From Kingdonia uniflora (lineage: Eukaryota; Streptophyta; Magnoliopsida; Ranunculales; Circaeasteraceae): a stretch of 64,000 nt of DNA. A program made the translations under genes and the position numbers. Positions 11,150 to 22,805 of this stretch are shown here, piece by piece; position 1 is the first letter of the stretch, and each line of letters opens with the position of its first letter. The stretch covers positions 3,472,001-3,536,000 of the forward strand of contig JACGCM010000779.1 in the NCBI GenBank assembly GCA_014058105.1, given 5' to 3'. The notes beneath the pieces were generated by a model. The model had not been told where the DNA came from and searched no databases. It worked only from the letters and a program-made list of their open reading frames with translations.

Positions 11150-14100
11150 AATGTTTGTATCATTATTACTAGATACGACATATTTTTCTTCTGAACAATA
11201 CTCCATTAATGTATTATCTACTTCATCAGCTTCCTCGTTAATAATGAAATTGACATCCGTTGGCTGACTTTCCATAGCGGCCATAACCACATTAGCATCA
11301 ACTTCGTTTGGGTCCAAATCCTCCCTATCTAGTCGTATTGGTGTGAGTAATTCATTTTAGGCCTCACTACTTCTTGCTTCATGAGTTTGATCAAGTTGGA
11401 CATTACCAATATTCACCCTAACCTTCTTCTCCTGTTGATATGCCTCATCACTACATGCTTCTTCAATCTCTTCTTTCTCTAGAACATCAAAAGCATTTCG
11501 AGGCTTTAGCTTTTGCACATCTTTCCAACCACCACCTAATTTGGCATCAACGACATACAAGACTTGACTTGCTTGTGTGGCTAAGACAAATTGGTCATCC
11601 TTATACCAAGTCTTGGAGGCATTAATACTAGTGAAATGACAGTCCATTCGTATCCCTGTCCATCTGTTACCAACATCATACCAATCACATTGAAAAAGAT
11701 AAACTTTATTTTTGAATTGATAATTAACCTTAAAAACATTTGTTAACACAATATAAAAGTTAACCCCTTTTCCTTGGTGTTCCTTTTTTACAACACCTCT
11801 ATTTTAAGTTCAGATATTTTTTTCTCGATCCTTGATGTGAAACCAAATCCCATCAACAATGCATCCACTATACCGTTTCACACGTTTATTAGGCCCACAT
11901 GCCAATGAATACAATTTATCAGTAGCTTCAAAAGACTTCTCACTACACAATACTTACAACTATTCATAAAATTGGTACGCCAAATCAGGAAAACATAATT
12001 AGCATAGTATCCTAGTTCATAACTATTTCATATAATGAAGTAATACGTGCACTTACACATTTTTGAAACCAACCAGGATACAACTTTTCTTGTCTCTCCG
12101 GTAAGTTGTGTGAGCTTTGCATTTGAAGCTCTATCATGTGTTGACTGCGTGCATATCAAATATATATAAACTTAATGTATAAAATAGAATCGGTAAGTTA
12201 AATGTAATAGAACTTACTCTAAATATGTTGATAATTCTTTGAAATTATTCAACACATAGTAATGAGCTTTGGCAAAGTTTTTGGATCAAAAATGGTACTT
12301 TTATAAACTCCCAAAGGTCGAACATTTTGTATGAAAACATGAAATCTAGTTGGTTGATTATCATTACCGCCATCGTAGTTTCTTTCTTCACGATTGAACC
12401 GAGTTTTAACTCCTTGATGATACATGGAGCAGAATGTGAGACATTCAGTGTCTACGTACGCTTCAACAATTGAACCTTCAGGGCGAGCATTATTTTAAAC
12501 ATATTGTTTTAGAGTGTGTAGATACCTATTTACATATCACACACAACACATATATATTAGATAAAACTTTAACATACTAATTTCAAATTAAATGAATTGT
12601 AAGCCATAAACCTCACCTTTCAATAGGATACATCCACCTATACTGCACCAGTCCTCCAAGTATCGCCTCACGTGGCAAGTGGATAGCCAAATGTACCATT
12701 ACATTGAAAAATGTTGGAGGAAATATTTGTTTAAGCTTACAAAGTATCACAACAATATCTTTTTCCATCTTCTTTAACACTTCCAATTTTAAAGTCTTGT
12801 AACATAACTCTTTGAAGAATAATCCCAACTGAACCAATGCAATGGCTACATCATTGGGCACAAAATCACGTATTGCAATCGGGAGAAGTTGTTGTAAGAG
12901 AAGATAATAATCATGACTTTTCATTCCTGTTATCTTACCATCATTAGCATTTACACATCAAGAACTGTTAGATGCATAACCATCAGGAAACTTCACCGAC
13001 TTCAGCCACTTGCAAAAAGATTGTTTCTCTGAAGTTGACAATGTGTAGCATGCTAGTGGTATTACAAATTTATTACCTCTGGGAATTAGATGCAACTCTT
13101 TTCTTATACCCAGTGTGGCCAAATCTAATCGAGCTTTTACTGAATCTTTTGTTTTGCTATCTATGTCTAGAAATATCCTCACAATATTGTCACATATGTT
13201 CTTCTCAACATGCATAACATCAAGGTTGTGTCGCAACTTAAGAGAATCCCAATATGGTAACTCAAAAAATATGTTCTTCTTTGTCCAGTTCAACTCAACC
13301 TCAATACGCTTTCTCTTCTTTTTAGTCAGTGGCTTTCCAAATTTCTGAGCTTCCACATAGTCCAGATGTGATAATAATTCATCCCTTAACAACTCTTCAG
13401 GTGGCAACTTATTCTCACTATTTCCATCAAATAATTGTTTGCCACGAGTTCTCCAAGGATGCCTTGGCTGCAGAAAATGGCGATTGGTCATATAACACAA
13501 CTTTTGACCATTCTTCAAATAGATGGAAACTGTATCATTGTTACAATTAGGGCAAGCCAGTTTGACCTTGGTGTTCCAGCTAGACAAATTACTGTATGCG
13601 GGAAACCATTTATAGTCCATAATAATACAGCATGCAACCAAAATGTTTCATTTGCCACTACATTATATGTTTCTACCCCATCTTTCCATAGCTCATTTTG
13701 TTCATCAATCAAAGGTCCTAAATAGACATCGATATCATTCCCAGGTGATGTAGGTCCTGGGATAAGTAGACACATGTAGGTGAATGGTTCTTTGATACAC
13801 TTCAACGGTGGTAAATTATATGGCATAACCAATACCGGCCACATACTGTATTGGCTGCTCATATTGCCAAACGGGTTAAATCCATCGCTTGTAAGACCAA
13901 GGCAAAATTGCGAGGATCATTGGCAAATCGCTCATGTTCCTTGTCAAAAATTGCCCCAAGCTTCAAAATTTGTTGGGTGCCTAAGTACGCTATCCTCCTG
14001 AACATGTTTTTCTTTGTGCCATCTCATATCTGGAGCAGTAACCCTTGACACGAACAACCTCTTGAGCCTTGGTTTAAGTGGAAAGTAACGCAATAATTTT

Positions 14101-14898
14101 TGTGGTATTTTTCTAGTCTTGCCTTCGAAGACTTGATACCTCGGCTCACCACATTCTGGATAATTTTGAAGATTTTTATTTTCTTTCCAAAATAATGCAC
14201 AATTATACTTGCAAGCATGTATGGGGATATAACCAATTCCCAGGTTACGCATTAATGCCTTTGCCTCGTAATGGGACTTCAGGAGTATTTTACCTTCAGG
14301 CAATGCTGCTTTAATCAACTGTAGAAACATAGTGAATGATTTGTTACTTCAGCGATTGATTATCATCAAATTAAGCAACTTCACGAGATAATCTAAATTT
14401 AAAAATTTATAACTTGGGATAGAAAGGCTTACGTGCTTCACTCAAAAGTTTATGGAATGGATCTATATTTTCTCCAATGTTATTAGAGCAACCTTCACCT
14501 GCTGTTGCATTTGATGCATTATTTACCTTTTGATTTCCCATGTTCCACATGACGCACTAGATTATCACTGTGCATTAGAGCTTGTAAATCTTCGAACATG
14601 TCATGCAGTCCATCAAACGGTACCCTTTCACCATCATCATTGTCATCATCGTCACTTTGTTCTTCATAGTCTTCTCCATGAAATACCCAACGGGAGTAAT
14701 TTTTGTCCATGTCGCAAGTTCCCAAATAATAGCTTACCTCGTTGATGTGCTTGTAATTCCTATTTTTGCACTTTTTGCATGGACACCTTGTCCAACCCGA
14801 TCTATCTGTATGACCACGAGCAATCTCAGCAATTTTTTAATTCCTTTTATATAGTCCGGCCAAAATCTATTCGGCAATTGCATTCAACTCTTATCCAT
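11150..14898 (-). pseudogene. CACTA TNP2-like transposase gene, degenerate
   Basis: The start codon at 14898 opens MDKS with the next codon a stop (TGG to TGA). The Transpos_assoc domain follows with WTRCPCKKCKN and GTCDMDKNYSRW. The acidic stretch DDDDNDDGE is near 14640. The TNP2 core runs from about 14330 to 12960: IPIHACKYNCALFWKE, then LLIPGPTSPGNDIDVYLGPL, and LRHNLDVMHVEKNICDN. Then come the DUF4218 region (12924-12613, VMVHLAIHLPREAILGG; continuing ARPEGSIVEAYVDTECL near 12490) and the DUF4216 region (11990-11357, ACGPNKRVKRYSG and LFQCDWYDVGNRW). The protein would cut and join the element ends. Several stops and frameshifts make it non-functional. Confidence 0.92.
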
Positions 14899-15409
14899 TT
14901 CTAGTAATCGAAGAATAAAAGCATGAATCAAGATTATGGTCACTACAAGCAAATACTTATGGCATGTAATCAACAGGCTATCCTCATTTGTGCCTTATCA
15001 CTTCCTAACTAAATAATGCAAATAATGAATGAATAGATCAAGCAAGACTACCAAATAAATAAAGCAGATCGAATGCAAGTCCTGTGTATGTATATACTAA
15101 CCAACCTTCTATAAATCAAATACAATGTCATCTTATAGAGTACCTACAGTCAAAACTATGTGATTCTTTTGATATAAAATGAATAGCTACAGAACAACTA
15201 GAGTAGCAAGAAGCAAAGGCTATGATTATGGAATGTGAAGCACCTGGCTTGACGTGATATAAATCTGTTATTTTTTATTAGATATCCCTAGAGTTAACTG
15301 CTTTTCAAGAACCAATTATGGAGTCTTTTACCTTGAGAACCTGTATAAAAACATCTTCTAGTAAATTGATGCTCATTTACATATGAAAAAATCATGAGAA
15401 AATTTACAT

Positions 15410-16290
15410 ATTATGAAATCTTTTGCTCATATTCAACAGAAATTACAGGAATATCATGATAACATTGGTGATCTTGATGGACTGGAACAAAAAGGACGCG
15501 CATAGGCAAAGACCCATAATTACATTTCAGCTCTTTGAGGATGAAGTGCCTCGTGTTTTTCTCATATTTTATCCTCAACAAATTCCCATGATTTGCAAAT
15601 GGCACGCAAATTGAAGATATAGTAGTCGTATTATATTTGATTGTTCAAGTGAGTGCAGGAAACACTAATTTATAGACAGACTTCAAGAATGTTAGTATTT
15701 TCCTACCTTATTTATGTTGTCTCGTGTTTGAACTCATCTATGCATTCATACCTAAATCTAAAAGGCTACAGTTTGACACTATTAATGAGAACTATATTGA
15801 GTGGATTTCATCAGAGGCGAATACATTAATTCGACATTGAGCAAAACTATCTTTTTATTTTGTCATGTACTAGTTAAATTAACATTACTTAATTATAAAA
15901 TATGGGGATGGGATACTTAAAGATTAGCAAAGAAAGAAGAAGATGAAAGTATCGTTACATTATAGCACATTAAGAAAGAAGATGTTAAGAAAGTATATTA
16001 GAAATGGGCCGATCTCCACCAATATTTTCTATTTTCCCTCGACTAATAGTTGTCTCTTCACGATATGTCTAAAGCAAAATATAAACAACTCTAATATTAA
16101 TTAGAAAGATTAAAGATGAAAATAATCAAAGAATTCATGATAAGAAAAATGTCAATATGGAGGTTCTATCCAAGTCATGCAACAATAATCTTTATCGAAG
16201 TCAAATGACATTCTACAGTCATGGTCGTAGCCAAACCTATAAGCTTCATCGAACAGAAAAGGGGTACCCGGCTTCAAGTAATAAAATCTT
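15410..16290 (-). pseudogene. unclassified multi-exon coding relic upstream of TNP2
   Basis: Three stretches on the minus strand read like exons. About 16290-16168 gives RNIERFYYLKPGTPFLFDEA and FGYDHDCRMSFDFDKDYC, ending in a stop. About 16069-16000 gives TYREETTISRGKIENIGGDR. 15605-15411 gives KNTRHFILKELKCNYGSLPM and VLFVPVHQDHQCYHDIPVIS. Codon choice and side-chain pattern look genuinely coding, yet none matches a CACTA protein I know. They may be a second host gene captured by the transposon, or an extra exon set of the transposon itself. I cannot name the family. Confidence 0.45.
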
Positions 16291-17039
16291 TCTATATTTC
16301 TGACGAAACAACATACCATATTCTTTAATCTTCTTGTGATTGGAAATTCTGGGATTAATAAAGGTAAACATCCCTTACCAGCACAAGTATATCACAGGTC
16401 ATACAATAATAACGTTATTCCCATAGAAAGATTGTAACTTAAATAGAATACACACCAAAATTCCTTAAAATTGAAATCAAACTTTAAACTTTATATCATA
16501 AATCATAAATTAAAATAAATTATCCAAAATCAAAGCCAAAAGCAAAAGAAGATATTTTACCCACTATAGATAACCCCAAATCGCAGCAAATAACCCCAAT
16601 TCGAGCAGTTCTACTTGGCTCCACAAATCATTGCAAAGAACGCCAAAAATCCCACTTTAAAACTAAAACAAACAAATAAACCAATTTCAACTAGAGCAGG
16701 GAACAAAAAAGTTTTTTAGTTTGTTGTAGCTATTTATTTTATTGGGTTTTTGAAACGTCAATATTATGTTTCTTTAATTCTCACCTCACTAATGTCAAAA
16801 GAAGTCTCGATTGAGGGTGGAGGAGAGAAGAGTTTTTGAGGAATTTGGAGGAGAAAAAGAGGACGAGTTTGAAGATGGAGGAAAGGGTTTGCACTTCTCA
16901 TTCTAATTTTAGAGAGAGACTAGAGGAAAGGGAATATAAAAGGCTTAACCGCCAAAAATATTTGTAGCCCGCCCAAACCAAACCCAAAAGCAATACCAAG
17001 AACATCGCAGCAGAAGGATATATAGTACATATATTAATT
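16291..17039. other. 5' region of the CACTA element, no gene seen
   Basis: AT-rich sequence followed by a purine-rich stretch (GGAGGAGAAG words, about 16800-16930) of the sort often found in the leader of CACTA transcripts, then the subterminal zone. The likely promoter of the transposase genes lies here, but I could not pick out a convincing TATA box. Confidence 0.4.
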
Positions 17040-17266
17040 ATCAGCGATGCCAACAGGGTCGCAATAGATATTTAATCATAAGCAAAATTTAAGTGAACAC
17101 TTTTGCAAAACGCATGGCGTCGCTATATGTATTTCCCAAATTGAAAAATCAATTAAGACGGATGAGCTTTAGCAACACCAAATGGTGTTGTAAAAAGATG
17201 GCTTTTTGCAACAGATTCTTTACGTGGCAAAAGAGTGTGTTGCAACATACCCCTTTTGTTCTAGTG
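17040..17266. repeat. right terminus and subterminal repeats of the CACTA element
   Basis: Repeated GCGATGCC / GGCGTCGC / GCAACA words occur in both orientations. The terminus, read inward, is CACTAGAACAAAAGGGG. It matches the left terminus in the first 12 bases apart from one change, and ATT follows on the outside. Confidence 0.85.
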
Positions 17267-18560
17267 ATTCAATCAAATAATAAAAGTCACAACCTCTTTT
17301 CATTGAAACTAGCATATCGGTGTGCCTACAATTATTTGTAATGTTTTTTTTTAGGTAGATATGAATTTTGTTTTCACTGTAACGTAATGCCAAGATTAAA
17401 GAGTAGAAGAAAAAAATGATGAATAGTATTATTTGAAGGGTAACTGTGTCATATTATCACAAAATTGAAGTCGAGGTTAAAAATATCATCAAGCCAATAC
17501 ATCAACCTTTGCCTTATCCATAACATTCATGATAAAACTTTGCCATGACCGAAATATGATTCTGGGAATGATTCCACTGGTTCTAGATATGATTGGTTAT
17601 ACCGGTGTAATTTTTTTTAATGAAGGTGCTAAAATATTTTTATCTTTCTAGTATGCAATGGTACATGAGTGCTACGCAGGATCAGTTTATTCCGGCAAGA
17701 ATACAAGTCACCAAATTAATCGATAGCACACTAATTGATACGATTAATAAACTATTGGTCACAATCTATCCTCTTGAATTAAAACCCAAACAAGACAATG
17801 AATACAACGTTAACAATCTCTTAAGAAATCTACCACAATAATAATTAATCTGACCATTAGCAGGCAATCACGAGATATACGAACTAAGAATCATAAAGAC
17901 CAACAAAAATTATTTACATCTAATGTTCTTCAAGTTAAAATTATTGCTCCTGCTATCAATTAGACAAGTACATCATGTGGCAAGCTCAAACATTCTAATC
18001 TGTAGCATCATACATCAGTCTTGGAGCCATCTAGATTTGGCTCATGAAATACTTCAACACAGGCTTATGGTGTTAAGAAAATAATTCTAATCTAGAGTGT
18101 AGACTAAATAGATTTATTTCACTGTGTGTGTTATTGGTAACCTTTGAACAAATCCACCATTTCACCTCAGTTTTTCGGAGAACCATTTCAACTCAAACAC
18201 TGCAATGACCTTACTTTTTTCATAGAATTCTACAAAAAAATCAGAGTTGCATTCTAAGCTTACAACAATAGAAGTCTACTTTAATCTAAAACTTAGTTAA
18301 AAAGGCACCCTAATTTCACTTTGTGCTTACAAATATTTTATTTCCTTCTTATAAACTAATGAATTAATACAAATAAAGATGTTAATGAGACCAAAAAATC
18401 TGTGAGTCTCCCTGTTGAATATAAAGGAACCAGTTGCTAGGAAGTAATTTCAACAAATTGTAAAGCTATGATTGGACAACATAAAAATGTATAATAGTAA
18501 GAGAAATGAGACGCGTAAATGTATTTGTTTCTCTATTAATGACGAAAAATAAAAGTTGAC
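17267..18560. other. AT-rich flank, no recognisable gene
   Basis: The only longer open frame (17620-17841) is AT-driven and carries no domain I recognise. No repeats or RNA signatures stand out. Confidence 0.5.
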
Positions 18561-18797
18561 ATATAGTAACTAACATAAAATCGAGTTGCGGAAGCGGAAA
18601 CTTGAAGATTACGTTAACCTAATTAAAATTAGGGTTTTCTCTAAACTCTAAAGCTCAAAATAAACATAAACTTAACTATTCTTTATTCACTCAGCAACAA
18701 CCGAATAAAAGGTTACACCACCTTCTCCTATATATCTTAGAATATCTCCCAATATCTCTCCAAAATAGAAACAAACTAAATAATAAAAACTCCAGGA
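18560..18797 (-). repeat. LTR-like fragment joined to the gypsy RT
   Basis: On the minus strand the RT frame stops matching the family after KCSFGV at about 18797. The sequence then changes to AGATATATAGG (TATA-like), GGTGTAACC, GAATAAAGAA and AAAACCCTAATTTTAATTAGG, wording typical of plant LTR R-U5 regions. It belongs to a different element from the RT. The open frame happens to run through the join and ends at 18687. Its family and exact left edge are unresolved. Confidence 0.4.
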
Positions 18798-19703
18798 AAC
18801 CCCAAAACTGCATTTCTCCGGGTTAAAACGCATCTTATAATACCGTACCTTTGTGAAGACTGTCTCGAGGTCATTAAGGTGTTCGCTGCTCAGTCTGCTT
18901 TTGACTAGCATGTCGTCGATATAGACCTCCACTATTTTGCCCAGTTGTTCTTCAAACATGGTGGTTTCGAGGCATTGGTAAGTGGATCCCGTATTTTTCA
19001 GGCCGAAAGGCATGACAGTGTAGCAATATAGGTTCTGTTCAGTGGTGAAGGATGTGCATTCCTGATCTTCCACTGCTAATGGTATTTGGTTGTATCCTGA
19101 GTAGCCGTCTATGAATGACAACCGCTCGTGGCCAGCCGTGGAATTGACTAGTCTGGTAATGAGGGGCATAGGAAAACTATCTTTTGGGCAGTGTCGGTTG
19201 AGGTCGGTAAAATCGATGCACACTCGGGTTTTCCCATTCTTCTTTGGTACCGCGGCCACGTTTGCTACCCAGCGTGGGCAGTCAACAGGTTGTATAAACC
19301 CTACGTGTAGTAACTTTTGGATATTGTCGTTGATAGCCCCGCGTAGCCGTGGTGCTGTTCGGCGAGGTTTTTGCTTGACGGGGTTGGCCTTTTCATGAAC
19401 ATGTAAATGATGATAGGCCAACGCGGGGTCTATTCCTGGTATTTCGTCAAAGGACCACGTACAGATATCTTTAAACTGCCGAAGAAGTATGATGAGGTTT
19501 GCTCGCTCGTCACCTGTCAAGAAGGAACCAATATATGTTGTTCTCGTGGGGCCATCGATGTCAATCGGAACGACTGGCTCCACGAGGGGCGGGGTCCATG
19601 ATTTACTGAACGTACTTATAATGGCATCGTTTTGGTCATGAACTGTGTTTGGGAGTATTAAGTTGTTTAGGTGGTGAGGAACGGGGGACGAGTCCACCGC
19701 CAT
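18798..19703 (-). pseudogene. gypsy reverse transcriptase, truncated
   Basis: The longest open frame in the window (19703-18687) carries it. Landmarks are FLTGDERANLIILLRQFKDI, PVKQKPRR, ANVAAVPKKNGKTRVCIDF, DLNRHCPKDSFPMP, HERLSFIDGYSGYNQI, VMPFGLKNTGSTYQ and the catalytic YIDD at about 18915. The connection domain and RNase H that should follow are absent because of the chimeric join. It shares its reading frame with the protease. Confidence 0.9.
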
Positions 19704-20321
19704 GGGCTCGTACCCTGTTCGTTGTTAATCCTCTTGATCGATGTGTTTTCTTTTCTTTTTTGTATTCTCTTAATTGATTAAATTTTGTAGTGAGTTGGCG
19801 TAGCAGACGCGGGCTGCGACCTGACAACCTCATATCTGGTAGGAGCCGAACTTTATTGGGAAGCGTATTACCTGGTGGTAGGATAAGAAGACGACCTTCA
19901 TGGCGTGAATCCAGTCTCATCCTAGAATTCCATTGTAGTGCATTGTGGGACTGTTGATGATGATGAAATTTGTAGGTACTACGACCGGGCCTGCCTGTAC
20001 CTGAGTGACGAGTTCTCTCATGGCACGTTCAGTGGAACCGTTAAAACCAGAAATCTCTATTTTGGAGGGTGCAAGGCAGTCCTGCATGTTCATGTTGCGA
20101 AGGGCATCATAGTAAAGGATGTTAGCGCCATTACCGGAGTTGACCAAAATTCTTTTGACGAGGACGCCGCCTACGATGATCCAAATTGTAAGGGCGTCGT
20201 CGTGAGGGTGAGAAACTATGCCAAGGTCATGATCGGTAAAGTAGATGGCTTGTTCTGGCAGTGGGCGAGTGGCTGCTTCAATGCCATGAGCGGTTCGCTG
20301 GTCTCGGTTAGGCGGTAACAT
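19704..20321 (-). pseudogene. gypsy aspartic protease region
   Basis: The active-site loop reads ILVNSGNGANILYYDAL where ILVDSGS is expected. The catalytic Asp has become Asn (GAC to AAC), which would abolish proteolysis. The second half has GPVVVPTNFIIINSP, and the LG-stop-DWIHAMKVVFLSYHQ block matches the LGRPWIH...STYHQ block of Tat proteases with an Arg-to-stop change. The frame differs by one from gag and overlaps it at 20321-20216. Confidence 0.85.
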
Positions 20322-22063
20322 TGCCTCGTTGAATTGGAGACTGAATACCTTAAAGGTGCTTGGTTGAGGTCACCCAATATCATCTCACATACTGCTAAAT
20401 GTTCTGGTGCCCGTATGTTGGTTGCGTGTTGGTCAAAGGTGGGGTGAGGCGTTCTCTCAGCGGGCGGGATTGGTATTTTGAGGTAACGTGTATAGCGGCC
20501 GAGGCGGAACCAAGTATCGGTCATATTGATGAAATCGTAACATTTCTCAGTTGTATGGTCATGTATTTCGTGATGCGCGCAGTAAGGGCGACCAGGTCAG
20601 TCAGGCTTGTTGCGAGGTCTTCTGTATTCGGGGTCATCCTTGACAGCAAGGAATAGGTCCGCTCGTGAAATTGTCAGGTCGCTGGAAGAGTAACGTTCCC
20701 ATCGGGTGGTTCTCTGTCGGCCATCCCTGGGTGTTTCTCGTGGGTCGTGATCTATACGTCGTTTGTTCTTGTTATCGTTTAGATCTTCGTGGTGGTCCCG
20801 TGAGTGTTTGGGTGCCTCAGAATGTACTATCGGCGTAGGTGTAGATGTGGTGCTCAGGAGGACGGCGGTTTGCGAGGCAGAGGAACGGTTGTTCGCTTCT
20901 ACGTTTTGATATTTGCGGACCTTCTCATACAGGTTCTCGAGGGTTTCGGGCCATTTTCTATGCAGGGCCTCGCGCAGCTTAGAACTGGGGAGACAGGCAC
21001 CCATGAAGGCGAGGCAGGCTGTTGGCGCATCAACCCGTTCTATGAGGATGCGGTTGCTTTTGAATCTTGATAGGAAAGATTCTGTGGTTTCGCCAATTTA
21101 TTGTTTCAGGGAGAACAACTCTGCTAATTGTTTTTTTGACTGCTGGTTGTGGAGGTACTTCTCGATAAATTCTAACGAGAGTTGTTCGAACGTGGATATA
21201 GAATTGGGCTCGAGACTCTGAAACTAGACGAGGGATCCATCACACAAGGTCGAGGGGAATAGATGGCACATATGTTCATCTGTCTGATACTATAGGTCGA
21301 TGTTGTACTGGAACTTGGATAGGTGCTGCCTAGGATCCTGGCAACCGGTGAAGGCCTCTATTTTTGGACGAGAGTAACTTTGGCCTAGCACGTAGCTCCG
21401 TATGGCCGCAGTGAAAAGTGTATTGTGAATCCGGCGGAGTGTCTCTGTGGTTAACCGCCTAGTTGGGTTCACGCCTTGTATTGTCCGGATAAGTGCCTCT
21501 ACGGACTCTGTTGTTAGCAGTTTCTGGTCGTGGGTTCCCACGACCCCTTTATGAATGGCTTCTCTTCTTGTTGATGACTCATCAAAATTGTTCTCGTAAT
21601 TTGGGGCATAAGTTGTTTATGACAAGGGCATTCCTGGGTATCGGTCGTAAAACCGCTCATTCTACGCGTGGTTTCGATCATATTGGGGGTGATAGTCGTG
21701 GCCGTGGGGGTAAAAAGGGTCATCCGGACTATAATGGGGATGCCATGATGACTGTTTTGTACGGTCGTCGCCATAGCGGGAACTGTAATCCATATCGAGA
21801 GTTGGTACTCGGTGATCGTGGCGCTGGGAAGCATACCGACCGGGAGGGTGTGGGTCGTTATGGCTAAGCTGGTAAGTCGATCGATGCTGCGGTAGGCCTG
21901 TGCCATGGTGAATTGTGGGGTGTGGGGGCATAACGGGTCCTCGAGGTGGCATGTGTGGTTGGTGAACTGGCATTATCGAGGTCCCAATTGCAGGGTTAAG
22001 ATTTACTTCAGCCCCAGGTGTTGGTTCATGTGGGGTGGATTCGCTTACAGACGCGGGGGCCAC
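20216..22063 (-). pseudogene. gypsy gag, nearly one open frame
   Basis: One frame runs from the ATG at 22063 to about 20216 with only a few stops. The N-terminal third is rich in Pro, His and Tyr. The retrotransposon Gag core follows (RPKIEAFTGCQDPRQHLSKF, then FEQLSLEFIEKYLHN and QLAELFSLKQ; about 21360-21100), then ESFLSRFKSNR. The C-terminus carries the knuckle CAHHEIHDHTTEKC (about 20580-20535), C-x2-H-x4-H-x4-C, where the second Cys of CCHC is His, as in other Tat elements. Stops such as LV-stop-FQSLEP fit a G-to-A change from TGG. Confidence 0.85.
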
Positions 22064-22271
22064 CGGACCGCCTTATCAGTTGAGTATTAGCGATGAGGGT
22101 CTCGCAGAGGGTGTCTTTGGCGAGTTAGAGTTATTGTATTTGGTCATTTTTTGTGGACATCTGCTCCTGTAGCTGTGCCAGTGCCGCTCTCATCTCGGCG
22201 ATGGCTTGTTCTTGGGACTGATTGCGGGTGGAAACCACCATCATTGCTCGGAAGATTCTTTGGTGGGGAAT

Positions 22272-22287
22272 GCAGATGGCGCCAATT
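22272..22287 (-). other. primer-binding site of the gypsy element
   Basis: On the minus strand ATTGGCGCCATCTGC follows the LTR. TGGCGCC is the usual start of the site in Tat/Athila gypsy elements. Confidence 0.75.
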
Positions 22288-22805
22288 ATAGTATCCTTAT
22301 TTTATTAGGGGACAACAATAATCGTTCGATGGATCGGGCTTGATACTGAATCGGAGGAGGGCACCACTCAACTTTTTCCGGGTTCCTCTGTCTCTCTGGT
22401 TGCGTTTCGAGATCGTTGAGGAATAGTAGTTTGCTTGAAGAAGGAAGAAGAAGAAGAAGAAGATCCAGATCCTTTTTATTTATCCCCTCCTCCCTATTTA
22501 TAAGAAAGGTTTGACCTAGGAGCATCCTTTCTCACGTGTCCTGGGAAATTCCTAGATTATCCCTTCAGAGTCGTGGGATTGGGTGCTCCTCGTTTTTGTT
22601 CTACAGTTGCTAATAATTGCTCATTGTTTAGAGGTACTTAAAAGTAATTTCGTCGGGGCATCCTTACTCGTATAGGACGACCGACGAGTTTGCTCGTCGA
22701 TCGACCTATCGCTTCATTGCTCTAATTATGTGAAGTTGGGGTCGTTGAGAGAGCTTGCTCGTTAGACTACCCCGACTTCGTCACTAGCGGGAGCGTGCTC
22801 CTACA
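22288..22805 (-). repeat. 5' LTR of the gypsy element
   Basis: It starts TGTAGGAGC (minus strand, 22805) and ends just before the PBS. TATA box TTATAAATAGGG on the minus strand (about 22492-22504), followed by a (CTT)n pyrimidine run near 22440-22460. The U3 part holds three short hairpins built on GAGC-spacer-GCTC at about 22682-22699, 22748-22763 and 22788-22801. Confidence 0.8.

Larger units (their letters stand above)
1695..17266 (-). mobile_element. complete CACTA (En/Spm) DNA transposon, 15.6 kb
   Basis: The right end finishes in CTAGTG, so inward it reads CACTAGAACAAAAGGGG. The left end reads CACCAGAACAAAGAAG, the same terminus with one substitution in CACTA. Both are flanked by the 3-bp duplication ATT (1692-1694 and 17267-17269), the length CACTA elements make. 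Inside both ends are subterminal repeats built on GCGTTGCAA/GCGACGC words. The genes read on the minus strand: TNP2-like transposase (14898 to about 11150), then a Transposase_24-type second gene (about 10680-9362), the normal CACTA order. Between the second gene and the left terminus lie a captured HPPK-DHPS fragment and a nested copia element. All transposase frames are broken, so it cannot move by itself now. Confidence 0.93.
18798..22805 (-). mobile_element. truncated Ty3/gypsy element, Tat type
   Basis: Read on the minus strand: LTR (22805-22288), PBS, gag, protease, RT, then a sharp break at about 18797. RNase H, integrase and the 3' LTR are missing. The RT and the CHHC-type knuckle place it in the Tat group, but its LTR and protein are distinct from copies A and B. 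The base composition is richer in GC and CpG than the surroundings. Confidence 0.85.

Noticed and set aside
19938..20318. 126-codon plus-strand frame
   Set aside because: Exact shadow of the gypsy protease on the minus strand; no domain.
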